Of a stretch of DNA of 6,514 bases, positions 1 through 6,104 are shown in pieces. The stretch covers positions 1-6,514 of the forward strand of contig CAJUQF010000033.1 in assembly GCA_910588315.1 (NCBI GenBank), written 5' to 3'. The stretch's first letter is position 1. Every line of letters begins with the position of its first letter. Both the position numbers and the translations under genes were made by a program. The notes below the pieces were generated by a model. That model had not been told where the DNA came from. It searched no databases and worked only from the letters and a program-made list of their open reading frames with translations. Origin of the DNA: an uncultured Christensenellaceae bacterium (lineage in GTDB: Bacteria; Bacillota; Clostridia; Christensenellales; Pumilibacteraceae).

Positions 1-1
1 C

Positions 2-859
2 ACGGTTATCGTGAGCGCATCGGCTCGCGACAGCGCTCCTTTACAGTATATTGCGCCTTATGCCGGTTGTGCTATTGCGGAAGAGTTTATGTATGCCGGA
101 AAGGACGTCTTGATAGTTTACGACGATCTGTCCAAGCATGCGGTCGCATACCGTGCAATGAGTCTGTTGCTAAAACGTCCGCCCGGACGGGAGGCTTTCC
201 CGGGCGATATTTTCTATCTTCATTCGAGATTGCTCGAACGCGCCGCAAAACTTTCGCCGGAACTCGGCGGAGGTTCGCTTACGGCGCTTCCTATAGTCGA
301 AACGCTTGCTGGCGACATTTCCGCATATATCCCGACTAATATAATATCGATAACAGACGGCCAGATATATCTCGAAAGCGAATTGTTTAATTCGGGTATA
401 CGTCCCGCTATAAACGTGGGATTATCCGTTTCCCGTGTCGGCAGCAGTGCGCAAACAAAGGCCATGCGTAAAGTTTCCGGTAAGTTGCGTCTCGATCTGT
501 CGCAATATCGCGAGCTTGCTGTGTTTGCTCAGTTCGGAGCCGATCTCGACGAATCCACATCTAAAATGCTGGAGCAGGGAAAACGCACTACTGAAATTAT
601 CAAGCAGGACGTTCATTGTCCGATGAGTCTCGAACATCAGATAATCTTGCTGTATATTACGTCGAAAAAATTGATAGGCAATATACCGCCGGCGCGCATT
701 ATCGAATTCAAAGACGGATTTTTGAAATTTTTCGATATAGACTATCCCGACGTAATGCACGAGCTCGAGTGCGGCAGCGAGATAACTATGGAAATGGGTA
801 TGCGCATCGAAGAAGCGGTGGAAGAGTATTCGCTGTTTTTCTTAAAGGAAGGACAATGA
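2..859 (+). CDS. atpA: F1Fo ATP synthase subunit alpha, C-terminal part (5' end outside window)
   Basis: This is the non-catalytic nucleotide-binding subunit of the F1 head, which alternates with beta in the alpha3beta3 ring at the inner face of the membrane. The reading frame is already open at base 2 and continues for 285 residues. Alpha subunits are usually about 500 residues, so about 215-220 N-terminal residues, including the Walker A loop, lie upstream. Visible family hallmarks are SAPLQYIAPYAG, the Walker B-like strand DVLIVYDDLSKHA, the stretch RRPPGREAFPGD-like (here KRPPGREAFPGD), YLHSRLLERAAKL and ISAYIPTNIISITDGQI. The alpha/beta signature PAINVGLSVS is followed by RVGSSAQ. The Arg of SVSRVG (codon 434-436) corresponds to the arginine finger that reaches into the beta active site. 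The C-terminal helical domain looks complete and ends at TGA 857-859, overlapping the gamma start by 4 bases. A GTG at 11 is inside the gene and is not the true start. Confidence 0.98.
   Translation, partial: TVIVSASARDSAPLQYIAPYAGCAIAEEFMYAGKDVLIVYDDLSKHAVAYRAMSLLLKRPPGREAFPGDIFYLHSRLLERAAKLSPELGGGSLTALPIVETLAGDISAYIPTNIISITDGQIYLESELFNSGIRPAINVGLSVSRVGSSAQTKAMRKVSGKLRLDLSQYRELAVFAQFGADLDESTSKMLEQGKRTTEIIKQDVHCPMSLEHQIILLYITSKKLIGNIPPARIIEFKDGFLKFFDIDYPDVMHELECGSEITMEMGMRIEEAVEEYSLFFLKEGQ
845..850 (+). promoter_or_regulatory. Ribosome binding site of atpG
   Basis: AAGGAA lies in the last codons of atpA, with about 6 bases from the AAGGA core to the ATG at 856. It decides the gamma start: the same frame is open back to 616, but the family's N-terminus (SNLSDIKRR) begins at 856. 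Confidence 0.8.
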
Positions 860-1698
860 GTAATCTCTCCGACATAAAAAGACGGCTTATATCGGTCAAA
901 CAGACGCGCCAGATAACGGGCGCCATGGAGACTGTTTCGATAGCGAAAATGCGAAAAGCGAACGAACGCCTTGCAGATAGCAGGCATTATGTCGATTTGC
1001 TCTACGGCATGGTCGGCGAGCTTGCACGAATTTCGGGATCTGACGGTCCGCTGTTTTCTTCTTCCGCCGCTGTCGGTAAAAAAATACTGTTAGTCGTTAC
1101 GAGCGATAAAGGTTTGTGCGGCGGGTTCGATCATGAGATTTTCAAGCGTGCGGAAGAGTATGCGGACAAAAATACAGTATTTATGCCTATCGGTGTTATA
1201 GGCGGCGAGTATTATAAAAACAAAGAAAATACGGATATGCGTTTCGCGTCGAGTTATATTCCGGATTATAACAATGCCGAGACCGTTGCCGTTGCGCTTT
1301 TGGAAGAATATGCCGCCGGCGCGAGCGAAATTGCGGTCGTATACACGGTTCACGGCGGTGCCGCCGACATGTCGACCGTAAAGCGTATACTGCCAGTTAG
1401 CGGCGAAATCTGCGCCGCCGAAGGTACGTCATCGGAGTCCGGCTTGGAACCGTTCAAGAACGTTTTCGAAAAGATCGTACCGTTGTACGTCGCTTGTGCC
1501 GTATACGACGCGTTTTTAAATAACAGCGCGTCCGAACACGGGGCGCGCAGGCAGGCTATGATGGCGGCAACTGAAAGTGCCGACGCATTGATCGCACAAC
1601 TGTCTACGGAATACAACCGTGCGCGTCAGTCTGCCGTCACGGAACAGATCATAGAGATAATAGGCGCGACATCTGCGTTGACCGAAAAAAGGAGCTGA
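856..1698 (+). CDS. atpG: F1Fo ATP synthase subunit gamma
   Basis: This is the central rotor shaft of F1, which couples c-ring rotation to conformational change in the beta sites. It has 280 residues, close to the usual 285-290. The N-terminal coiled-coil helix is clear at residues 1-40 (IKRRLISVKQTRQITGAM, then IAKMRKA). The central Rossmann-like domain carries the conserved KKILLVVTSDKGLCGGF at about 75-91. The C-terminal helix that pairs with the first is at about 229-275 (ARRQAMMAATESADALI, then STEYNRARQSAVTEQIIEI). The ATG at 856 shares ATGA with the atpA stop and has a good ribosome binding site. In-frame codons back to 616 overlap atpA and do not resemble gamma. The gene ends 2 bases before atpD. 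Nothing is truncated or missing. Confidence 0.97.
   Translation: MSNLSDIKRRLISVKQTRQITGAMETVSIAKMRKANERLADSRHYVDLLYGMVGELARISGSDGPLFSSSAAVGKKILLVVTSDKGLCGGFDHEIFKRAEEYADKNTVFMPIGVIGGEYYKNKENTDMRFASSYIPDYNNAETVAVALLEEYAAGASEIAVVYTVHGGAADMSTVKRILPVSGEICAAEGTSSESGLEPFKNVFEKIVPLYVACAVYDAFLNNSASEHGARRQAMMAATESADALIAQLSTEYNRARQSAVTEQIIEIIGATSALTEKRS
1688..1694 (+). promoter_or_regulatory. Ribosome binding site of atpD
   Basis: AAAGGAG lies 6 bases before the GTG at 1701, inside the last codons of atpG. It supports GTG as the beta start, since no ATG start is available near the conserved N-terminus. Confidence 0.8.
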
Positions 1699-1700
1699 CA

Positions 1701-3131
1701 GTGAAAAAAGATCTTAATATCGGAAAAGTATCGGCTGTTTTGGGACCGGTAGTCGATGTAAAGTTCGAAACCAAGCTTTCGAGAATTTACGAAAAAGTTA
1801 TCATAGATACCCACGACGCCATAGCAAGCGGCGAGCTGTCCGATAAAAAAGCGGAAGGCTTTGTCGCACTCGAAGTAATGAGCCATATTCCGCCGTCTAC
1901 GGCGCGCTGTATCGCTTTGGAGCCTACCGAAGGGCTTGCACGCGGTATGTCCGCTTACGGTACGGGACATCCCATATCGGTTCCCGTCGGGGAGCGCGTA
2001 CTCGGTCGCGTCATGAACGTACTCGGCGAACCCATAGACGGCAAAGGCGAGATCGATGCGGAAACGCATAGATCCATACACCGTAAAGCGCCGGAGTTTT
2101 ACGAGCAAAAGACGGGCGCCGAAGTGATCGAGACCGGTATAAAAGTTATCGATCTCGTAGCGCCGTATCTACGCGGCGGAAAAATCGGTTTGTTCGGCGG
2201 CGCAGGCGTCGGAAAGACCGTGCTTATTATGGAACTGATACACAACGTAGCTACGGAACACGGCGGATATTCGATATTTACGGGCGTCGGGGAACGGTCT
2301 CGCGAAGGTTACGAAATGATTTGCGATATGACCGACAGCGGCGTTCTCGACAAAACGGCGTTGGTTTTCGGACAAATGAACGAGCCGCCCGGCTCGCGTA
2401 TGCGCACAGCGCTCACGGGACTTACCGTTGCGGAATATTTCCGTGACGAAATGAATAAAGACGTATTGCTTTTTATCGATAATATTTACCGTTATGTGCA
2501 AGCAGGTTCGGAAGTGTCGGCATTGCTCGGACGTTTACCTTCCGCGGTAGGATATCAACCTACGCTTGCGACGGAACTCGGCGCGCTCGAAGAGCGTATA
2601 GCAACGACTAAGAACGGCGCGATCACGTCGATCCAAGCCGTGTATGTGCCTGCGGACGATCTAACCGATCCCGCGCCCGCGTCTATTTTCACGCATCTCG
2701 ATGCAACGACCGTTTTAAGCCGTAAAATAGTCGAACAGGGTATTTATCCGGCGGTCGATCCTCTGCAATCTACAAGTCGTATACTCGAAAAATCCGTTGT
2801 CGGCGCAAAGCATTACGAAGTCGCGCGCGGCGTTCAGTCTATGCTTCAACGTTATGCCGATCTCAGCGATATCATATCCATACTCGGCATGGAGGAATTG
2901 TCCGAAGAAGATAAAACGGTAGTATACCGCGCACGCAAGTTGCAAAGATTCTTTTCGCAGCCGCTATTCGTGGCGAAGAACTTTACGGGCATGGAAGGGC
3001 GTTTCGTAAAATTGGAAACTACGCTCGAAAGCTTCGACGCTATATTGAAGGGCGAAGCCGACAGGTATCCGGAATCGGCGTTTTATATGGTCGGCGATAT
3101 CGACGAGGTTAAGGAGAAAGCGGAGAGTTGA
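1701..3131 (+). CDS. atpD: F1Fo ATP synthase subunit beta (catalytic)
   Basis: This is the catalytic F1 subunit, which makes ATP from ADP and phosphate driven by rotation of gamma (or hydrolyses ATP in reverse). It has 476 residues against the usual 460-475 and starts at GTG behind AAAGGAG. The N-terminal beta-barrel domain begins GKVSAVLGPVVDVKF. Walker A is GGAGVGKT (166-173). The catalytic Glu is E198 in GERSREG, Walker B is VLLFID (255-260), and AGSEVSALLGRLPSAVGYQP follows at 268-287. The adenine-stacking Tyr is Y349 in IYP, and the family signature is PAVDPLQSTS (350-359). The helical C-terminal domain carries the gamma-contacting DELSEED loop as EELSEED (398-404), a conservative Asp-to-Glu change. 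The slight extra length lies around residues 36-52, a loop of the N-terminal barrel. All catalytic residues are present. The stop overlaps the atpC TTG start by 4 bases. Confidence 0.99.
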   Translation: MKKDLNIGKVSAVLGPVVDVKFETKLSRIYEKVIIDTHDAIASGELSDKKAEGFVALEVMSHIPPSTARCIALEPTEGLARGMSAYGTGHPISVPVGERVLGRVMNVLGEPIDGKGEIDAETHRSIHRKAPEFYEQKTGAEVIETGIKVIDLVAPYLRGGKIGLFGGAGVGKTVLIMELIHNVATEHGGYSIFTGVGERSREGYEMICDMTDSGVLDKTALVFGQMNEPPGSRMRTALTGLTVAEYFRDEMNKDVLLFIDNIYRYVQAGSEVSALLGRLPSAVGYQPTLATELGALEERIATTKNGAITSIQAVYVPADDLTDPAPASIFTHLDATTVLSRKIVEQGIYPAVDPLQSTSRILEKSVVGAKHYEVARGVQSMLQRYADLSDIISILGMEELSEEDKTVVYRARKLQRFFSQPLFVAKNFTGMEGRFVKLETTLESFDAILKGEADRYPESAFYMVGDIDEVKEKAES

Positions 3132-3514
3132 GCGCCTTTTTTCTTAGGATCGCGACGCCGGAGAAGATGTTTTATTCCGGATCGGCAGAATATTTGTCGG
3201 TAGATACTACGGACGGAAGAGTGGGCTTTTTGCGCGGCGCTATTCCGCAAATAGCCGTCTTGTCGCGCGGTCGTATCGAAATCACGAACGGCGATGTTAA
3301 GACCGTTCTGTATAATGCCGACGGTATGTTGAAAGTAGGTTCTGACGGCGTCGATATAATAGCGTCGGCTTGTGCCGATAATGCGGACGCGCTCGGTATG
3401 ACGGACGATGAGTTCGCCGCACGTGACGAACGCGAAGATCACGATTTGAGAATGGTCAAAGCGCGAATCGTCACGTCGATAAGAAAACTGCGTGACAAGG
3501 CGGACGGCGAGTAA
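3128..3514 (+). CDS. atpC: F1Fo ATP synthase subunit epsilon
   Basis: Epsilon links gamma to the c-ring and can inhibit ATP hydrolysis through its C-terminal helices. The protein has 128 residues, slightly shorter than the usual 130-140. The N-terminal beta-sandwich is recognisable: FFLRIATPEKMFYSG (4-18), YLSVDTTDGRVGFLRG (22-37), RGRIEI (47-52) and an ADGMLKVGSDGVDIIA strand pair (64-79). The C-terminal helical part (about 86-124) is acidic and then basic. The only plausible start is TTG at 3128, sharing TTGA with the atpD stop. AAGGAG at 3111-3116 sits 11 bases upstream and a weaker GGAG at 3122-3125 is very close, so initiation is probably coupled to beta termination. Two departures from common epsilon sequences are visible. 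The usual GHxP loop reads RGAIP (36-40, no His), and the first C-terminal helix lacks a clear (I/L)DxxRA ATP-binding motif. The identity is secure from position and the N-terminal domain. Confidence 0.94.
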   Translation: MSAFFLRIATPEKMFYSGSAEYLSVDTTDGRVGFLRGAIPQIAVLSRGRIEITNGDVKTVLYNADGMLKVGSDGVDIIASACADNADALGMTDDEFAARDEREDHDLRMVKARIVTSIRKLRDKADGE

Positions 3515-3531
3515 CTTTTCGGCAATTTGAC

Positions 3532-3550
3532 GCATAGATAAAGTCTATGC
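3532..3550 (+). promoter_or_regulatory. Inverted repeat enclosing the alr start codon
   Basis: GCATAGA (3532-3538) and TCTATGC (3544-3550) are perfect 7-base reverse complements around the 5-base loop TAAAG. The 3' arm contains the alr ATG (3547-3549). In RNA this could form a small hairpin that hides the start codon. There is no T-run after it, so it is not an intrinsic terminator. The 32-base atpC-alr gap contains no convincing Shine-Dalgarno sequence. The repeat is directly visible; a regulatory role is inference, and a 7-bp repeat can arise by chance. Confidence 0.4.
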
Positions 3551-4548
3551 AAACAGTTATAGACATTTCGCGATTGAGACATAACATAAGGCGATTTCGA
3601 GCGGCGACGCGCAACGAGTTTTGCGCCGTAGTCAAATCGGACGCATACGGTCACGGGATACTTTCTGCGTGTTATATAGAGCCGCTTGTCGATTGCTATA
3701 TGGTCGCGACGGCGGAAGAGGCATTCGCTTTGTCTGTGGTGACGGACAAACCGATACTGTCGCTCGGCGGCGAAGTCGATCCTTTTTTGCGTTCGTTCCG
3801 TCCGCAGATAATACCGACCGTTTGCGACGTTCGACAGCTCGTCGCCGTACTTAATTGCGGCTATAAACGGTTCTCTATAGCGGTAAATACCGGCATGAAC
3901 AGATTGGGCGCCAACGAGAATACGCTCGCGATGATGACGGCGATCTGTAAAGATCGCGGGGTCGCGCCGTGGTCGGTATATTCGCATCTGTACGGCGGCA
4001 TATCTTCTGCGGCGGCACAGTCGCGCGAGTTCGACAGGCTAACATCGGATAATATATTGCGGTCGAAACGGCATTTGTACAATTCTTGCGGCTATGAACT
4101 CGGTTTGAACGGGTTCGATTTGTATGACATGACGCGGTGCGGGATATCGATGTACGGTTACGGTCCCGGCATGGATATGGCAATGAAGGTTCGTGCCAAG
4201 ATAGTAGCGCAGTCGCAGGTAAAAAGAGGCGAGCATGTGGGATACGGAGATTATCTGCTCGATCATGATGCCGTGATCGCAACCGTAAGATGCGGTTACG
4301 CCGACGGACTCAGACGAACGGACAAACAGCTTTATCTGAAAGTGCGCGGTAATAAATGCAAGATAATCGGGCAGCCGTGCATGGATCTTTGTATGATTGA
4401 CGTTACAAACGTACAGTGTCGGGTCGGGGAATTCGCATATCTTATCTCGGATAAAAGCGACACCGAATATTTGGCAACTTGTTATGATACGATAGTATAC
4501 GAAGTTTTAACGGGGTTTAACGGTCGTGCGGAACGAATATATATTTGA
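3547..4548 (+). CDS. alr: Alanine racemase, PLP-dependent (short, divergent)
   Basis: The predicted reaction is interconversion of L- and D-alanine in the cytoplasm, supplying D-Ala for peptidoglycan. It has 333 residues, shorter than the usual 360-390. The N-terminal TIM-barrel begins IDISRLRHNIRRF, and the PLP Schiff-base Lys is K30 in AVVKSDAYGHG. Further matches are VATAEEAFAL (53-62), TGMNRLG with R119, SHLYGG with H147, NSCGYELGL with S180, and the phosphate/pyridine-N region DMTRCGISMYG with R197. The C-terminal beta domain carries the second catalytic Tyr, Y233 in VGYG, then RCGYADGLRR, GQPCMDLCMIDVT and terminal RAERIYI (Y332). Oddly, the residue matching the carbamylated Lys129 of the Geobacillus enzyme is Ala112, and the following Asp131 position is Asn114. 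The start is fixed by an in-frame TAG at 3535; no ribosome binding site is evident. The gene follows atpC by 32 bases and overlaps the next gene by 23. A racemase for another amino acid cannot be excluded. Confidence 0.92.
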   Translation: MQTVIDISRLRHNIRRFRAATRNEFCAVVKSDAYGHGILSACYIEPLVDCYMVATAEEAFALSVVTDKPILSLGGEVDPFLRSFRPQIIPTVCDVRQLVAVLNCGYKRFSIAVNTGMNRLGANENTLAMMTAICKDRGVAPWSVYSHLYGGISSAAAQSREFDRLTSDNILRSKRHLYNSCGYELGLNGFDLYDMTRCGISMYGYGPGMDMAMKVRAKIVAQSQVKRGEHVGYGDYLLDHDAVIATVRCGYADGLRRTDKQLYLKVRGNKCKIIGQPCMDLCMIDVTNVQCRVGEFAYLISDKSDTEYLATCYDTIVYEVLTGFNGRAERIYI

Positions 4549-5083
4549 GAATAAATCGGATGCTCGCGCGAGAATGCTTGCTTTGCGTGCGTCCGTTGAG
4601 GACAAGCAGGCTTTGTCCGATGTTATCGCAGAGCGCGTAAAAGATCTGGTATTCGGCAACGTGCTTGTATATATTTCTATAGGTTCGGAAGTGAGTACCG
4701 TGCCGCTTATAAATTTGCTTGAGGCAAAAGACAATATCCGACTGTTTGCGCCTTATACGCAGGGTTGCGAGATTGTCGCTTTGCCGTTGATAAAGACCGG
4801 GTTACCGGATAGAAACGGCAATTTACCGCTCGATCATTACGGTAAAATCGCGAATCGCGAAAAGCCGACAAAAATAGACTGCTGCATTACGCCGCTTGTA
4901 GGTTTTAACGACAAAGGTTATCGCATAGGTTATGGCAAAGGGTGTTACGACAGATATTTCGCGCGGACAAGCGTTCGCAAGATCGGCCTTGCGTTTTCCG
5001 TACAGCGTGTAAACTTTTTACAAGATAATACCGATGTGCCGCTCGATTGTTGCGTTACGGAAAAAGATGTGATATACTTTTGA
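4526..5083 (+). CDS. yqgN: 5-formyltetrahydrofolate cyclo-ligase (MTHFS)
   Basis: The predicted reaction is ATP-dependent conversion of 5-formyl-THF (folinate) to 5,10-methenyl-THF, returning a storage or inhibitory folate to the one-carbon pool. The protein has 185 residues, a normal length. Family features in order are the N-terminal basic helix NKSDARARMLALR (9-21), VLVYISIGSEVSTVPLI (46-62), and the substrate/ATP loop near DCCITPLVGFNDKG (118-131). The hallmark GYRIGYGKGCYDRYF (131-145) corresponds to the usual RLGYGxGYYDR. The C-terminal IGLAFSVQRV and DVPLDCCVTEKDVIYF match the usual GLAF and HDxPxDxxVTE. The GTG at 4526 is chosen because the next start, ATG 4574, would remove the conserved Lys and Arg of the first helix. 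The price is a 23-base overlap with alr and only a weak CGGGG ribosome site 10 bases upstream. The usual GIxEP segment reads GNLPLD (98-103), a mild divergence. The name yqgN follows the Bacillus subtilis homologue; ygfA is the E. coli name. Confidence 0.92.
   Translation: MRNEYIFENKSDARARMLALRASVEDKQALSDVIAERVKDLVFGNVLVYISIGSEVSTVPLINLLEAKDNIRLFAPYTQGCEIVALPLIKTGLPDRNGNLPLDHYGKIANREKPTKIDCCITPLVGFNDKGYRIGYGKGCYDRYFARTSVRKIGLAFSVQRVNFLQDNTDVPLDCCVTEKDVIYF
5050..5078 (+). promoter_or_regulatory. Candidate extended -10 promoter ahead of rsmD
   Basis: TTGCGT (5050-5055) is followed by a 17-base spacer and TATACT (5073-5078), with TG one base before the hexamer (5070-5071), giving the extended -10 form TGnTATACT. 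The -10 matches TATAAT at 5 of 6 positions; the -35 only at 3 of 6. The predicted transcript start falls about 5084-5086, on the rsmD ATG. It lies inside the end of the preceding gene, so it may be fortuitous. Confidence 0.3.
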
Positions 5084-5084
5084 T

Positions 5085-5642
5085 ATGAGAGTTATTTGCG
5101 GAAAGTACAAAGGCGTTCAGCTTAGCTCGCCGCGCGGCGAAGTAAGACCGACGACCGATCTTGTAAAGGGCAGCCTGTTTTCCGTACTCGACTCGAAGGG
5201 AATGTTAAACGGCGCGGAGTGTCTCGATCTATTTGCAGGGAGCGGTTCGCTCGGCATCGAAGCGTTGTCGCGCGGCGCCCATTCGTGCGTATTTGTCGAT
5301 ATCGATACATCGAACGTAAAACGAAATCTCGATAAGATCAAACTCACGGAAAAAATTATCCGAGCGGATTTCAGACGGGCATTACGCCTGCTTAAAGATC
5401 GAACGTTCGATTTGGTGTTTTGCGATCCGCCGTACAAAACAGATTACGCGCAAGACGCGTATATGCTTATAAACAAGCTTGGATTGCTGAAACATGGCGG
5501 TTTGATCGTAATAGAACATGCGAGCGACAGCGAGTTGAAAAACATTTCGGATAATTGTATAATCGATCACAGAATATTCGGCGCGTCGGCGTTTGATTTG
5601 GTGCGAGGTGGCAGTGAAAGCGATTTTTGCGGGAACGTTTGA
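5085..5642 (+). CDS. rsmD: 16S rRNA (guanine-N2)-methyltransferase RsmD
   Basis: RsmD transfers a methyl group from S-adenosylmethionine to N2 of G966 (E. coli numbering) of 16S rRNA during small-subunit assembly. The protein has 185 residues, typical. It opens with the family N-terminus MRVICGKYKGVQL and RPTTDLVKGSLFSVL (21-35). The SAM-binding motif I is LDLFAGSGSLGIEALSRGA (47-65), and FVDIDTSNVKRNL (70-82) is the motif II acidic strand. The catalytic DPPY tetrad is at 114-117 in LVFCDPPYKTDY. LKHGGLIVIEH (135-145) follows as motif VI-like. ATG 5085 is 1 base after the upstream stop. No Shine-Dalgarno is visible, so expression may depend on coupling or on a start-proximal promoter. Homology fades after IFGASAFDLV (164-173); the last 12 residues are encoded partly in the 29-base overlap with coaD. 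The rsmD-coaD pairing is common in Bacillota. Confidence 0.96.
   Translation: MRVICGKYKGVQLSSPRGEVRPTTDLVKGSLFSVLDSKGMLNGAECLDLFAGSGSLGIEALSRGAHSCVFVDIDTSNVKRNLDKIKLTEKIIRADFRRALRLLKDRTFDLVFCDPPYKTDYAQDAYMLINKLGLLKHGGLIVIEHASDSELKNISDNCIIDHRIFGASAFDLVRGGSESDFCGNV
5605..5610 (+). promoter_or_regulatory. Ribosome binding site of coaD
   Basis: GAGGTG lies inside rsmD, with GAGG 5 bases before the GTG at 5614. It favours 5614 over the upstream in-frame GTG 5608 and TTG 5593, matching the family N-terminus. Confidence 0.65.
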
Positions 5643-6093
5643 TCCGTTTACGTCGGGACACAGGAATATAGTCGAACAGGCTTTGGAAGTATTCGGAGCG
5701 GTAACCGTCGCGGTAGCTAATGATGTCGGCGATAAATCGGCGGCGGATATTGCGCTCAGAGTAAACATAGCAAAGCTTGCCGTAGCCGATTTTAGCAACG
5801 TGACGGTCGAAAGGTTCGACGGTTTGCTTACGGACTATGTCGGGAAAACCGGCGGCGTGATTATCCGCGGAGTTAGGACAAGCGCCGATTTGGAATATGA
5901 GCGCGCGCATGCAAGAATATATTATTCGCTCGGCAGAGTGCGTTCGGTATTTTTTATTCCCGCTGCCGAGTATGAACATGTTTCTTCTACCGTTGTGCGG
6001 CAGCTTGCACGGTTGAAAGCCGATCTGAACGGATATGTTGCACGCGGCACCGAAAAAATCATAGCCGATCATTACGGCATTAAAAGTTTATAA
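5614..6093 (+). CDS. coaD: Phosphopantetheine adenylyltransferase
   Basis: CoaD catalyses the penultimate step of coenzyme A synthesis: ATP plus 4'-phosphopantetheine gives dephospho-CoA and pyrophosphate. The protein has 159 residues, as usual for this hexameric cytosolic enzyme. The nucleotidyltransferase motif GTFDPFTSGH (7-16) carries the T/HxGH signature with His16. K41 sits where the family has its substrate-binding Lys (usual SKKP; here DKSAAD). RGVRTSADLEYE (85-96) matches the conserved RGLRAxxDFEYE, and VFFIPAAEYEHVSSTVVRQLA (112-132) contains the ISSTxVR-like ATP loop. The GTG at 5614 gives the canonical N-terminus KAIFAGTFDP and has GAGGTG just upstream. It overlaps rsmD by 29 bases, which implies translational coupling. 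The gene ends at TAA, 11 bases before the next start. No key residue is missing. Confidence 0.97.
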   Translation: MKAIFAGTFDPFTSGHRNIVEQALEVFGAVTVAVANDVGDKSAADIALRVNIAKLAVADFSNVTVERFDGLLTDYVGKTGGVIIRGVRTSADLEYERAHARIYYSLGRVRSVFFIPAAEYEHVSSTVVRQLARLKADLNGYVARGTEKIIADHYGIKSL

Positions 6094-6096
6094 GGA
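6092..6096 (+). promoter_or_regulatory. Ribosome binding site of the coiled-coil gene
   Basis: AAGGA overlaps the coaD stop codon and lies 8 bases before the ATG at 6105. It supports a real, independently initiated gene in a frame that stays open to the window end. Confidence 0.7.
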
Positions 6097-6104
6097 TGTG
6101 GTTT

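Noticed and set aside
616..855. Extension of the gamma frame 80 codons upstream of ATG 856
   Set aside because: The extra residues overlap atpA and do not resemble gamma; the family N-terminus and the ribosome binding site point to 856.
1626..2108. A 160-codon open frame on the - strand opposite atpG and atpD
   Set aside because: It is antisense to conserved ATP synthase genes and looks like a composition shadow.
3527..3532. TTGACG resembling a -35 box before alr
   Set aside because: No -10-like hexamer lies 16-19 bases downstream; the nearest TATAGA is about 25 bases away, inside alr.
3439..3987. A 182-codon open frame on the - strand across the atpC-alr junction
   Set aside because: It is Arg/Tyr-rich shadow sequence opposite conserved genes, with no domain features.
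5593..5613. Longer coaD start at TTG 5593
   Set aside because: CoaD proteins begin right at the KAIFAGTFDP-like strand, and GAGGTG precedes GTG 5614.
5467..6072. A 201-codon open frame on the - strand opposite rsmD and coaD
   Set aside because: It lies antisense to two clearly conserved genes, has no recognisable family features, and its openness follows from the codon pattern of the + strand genes.
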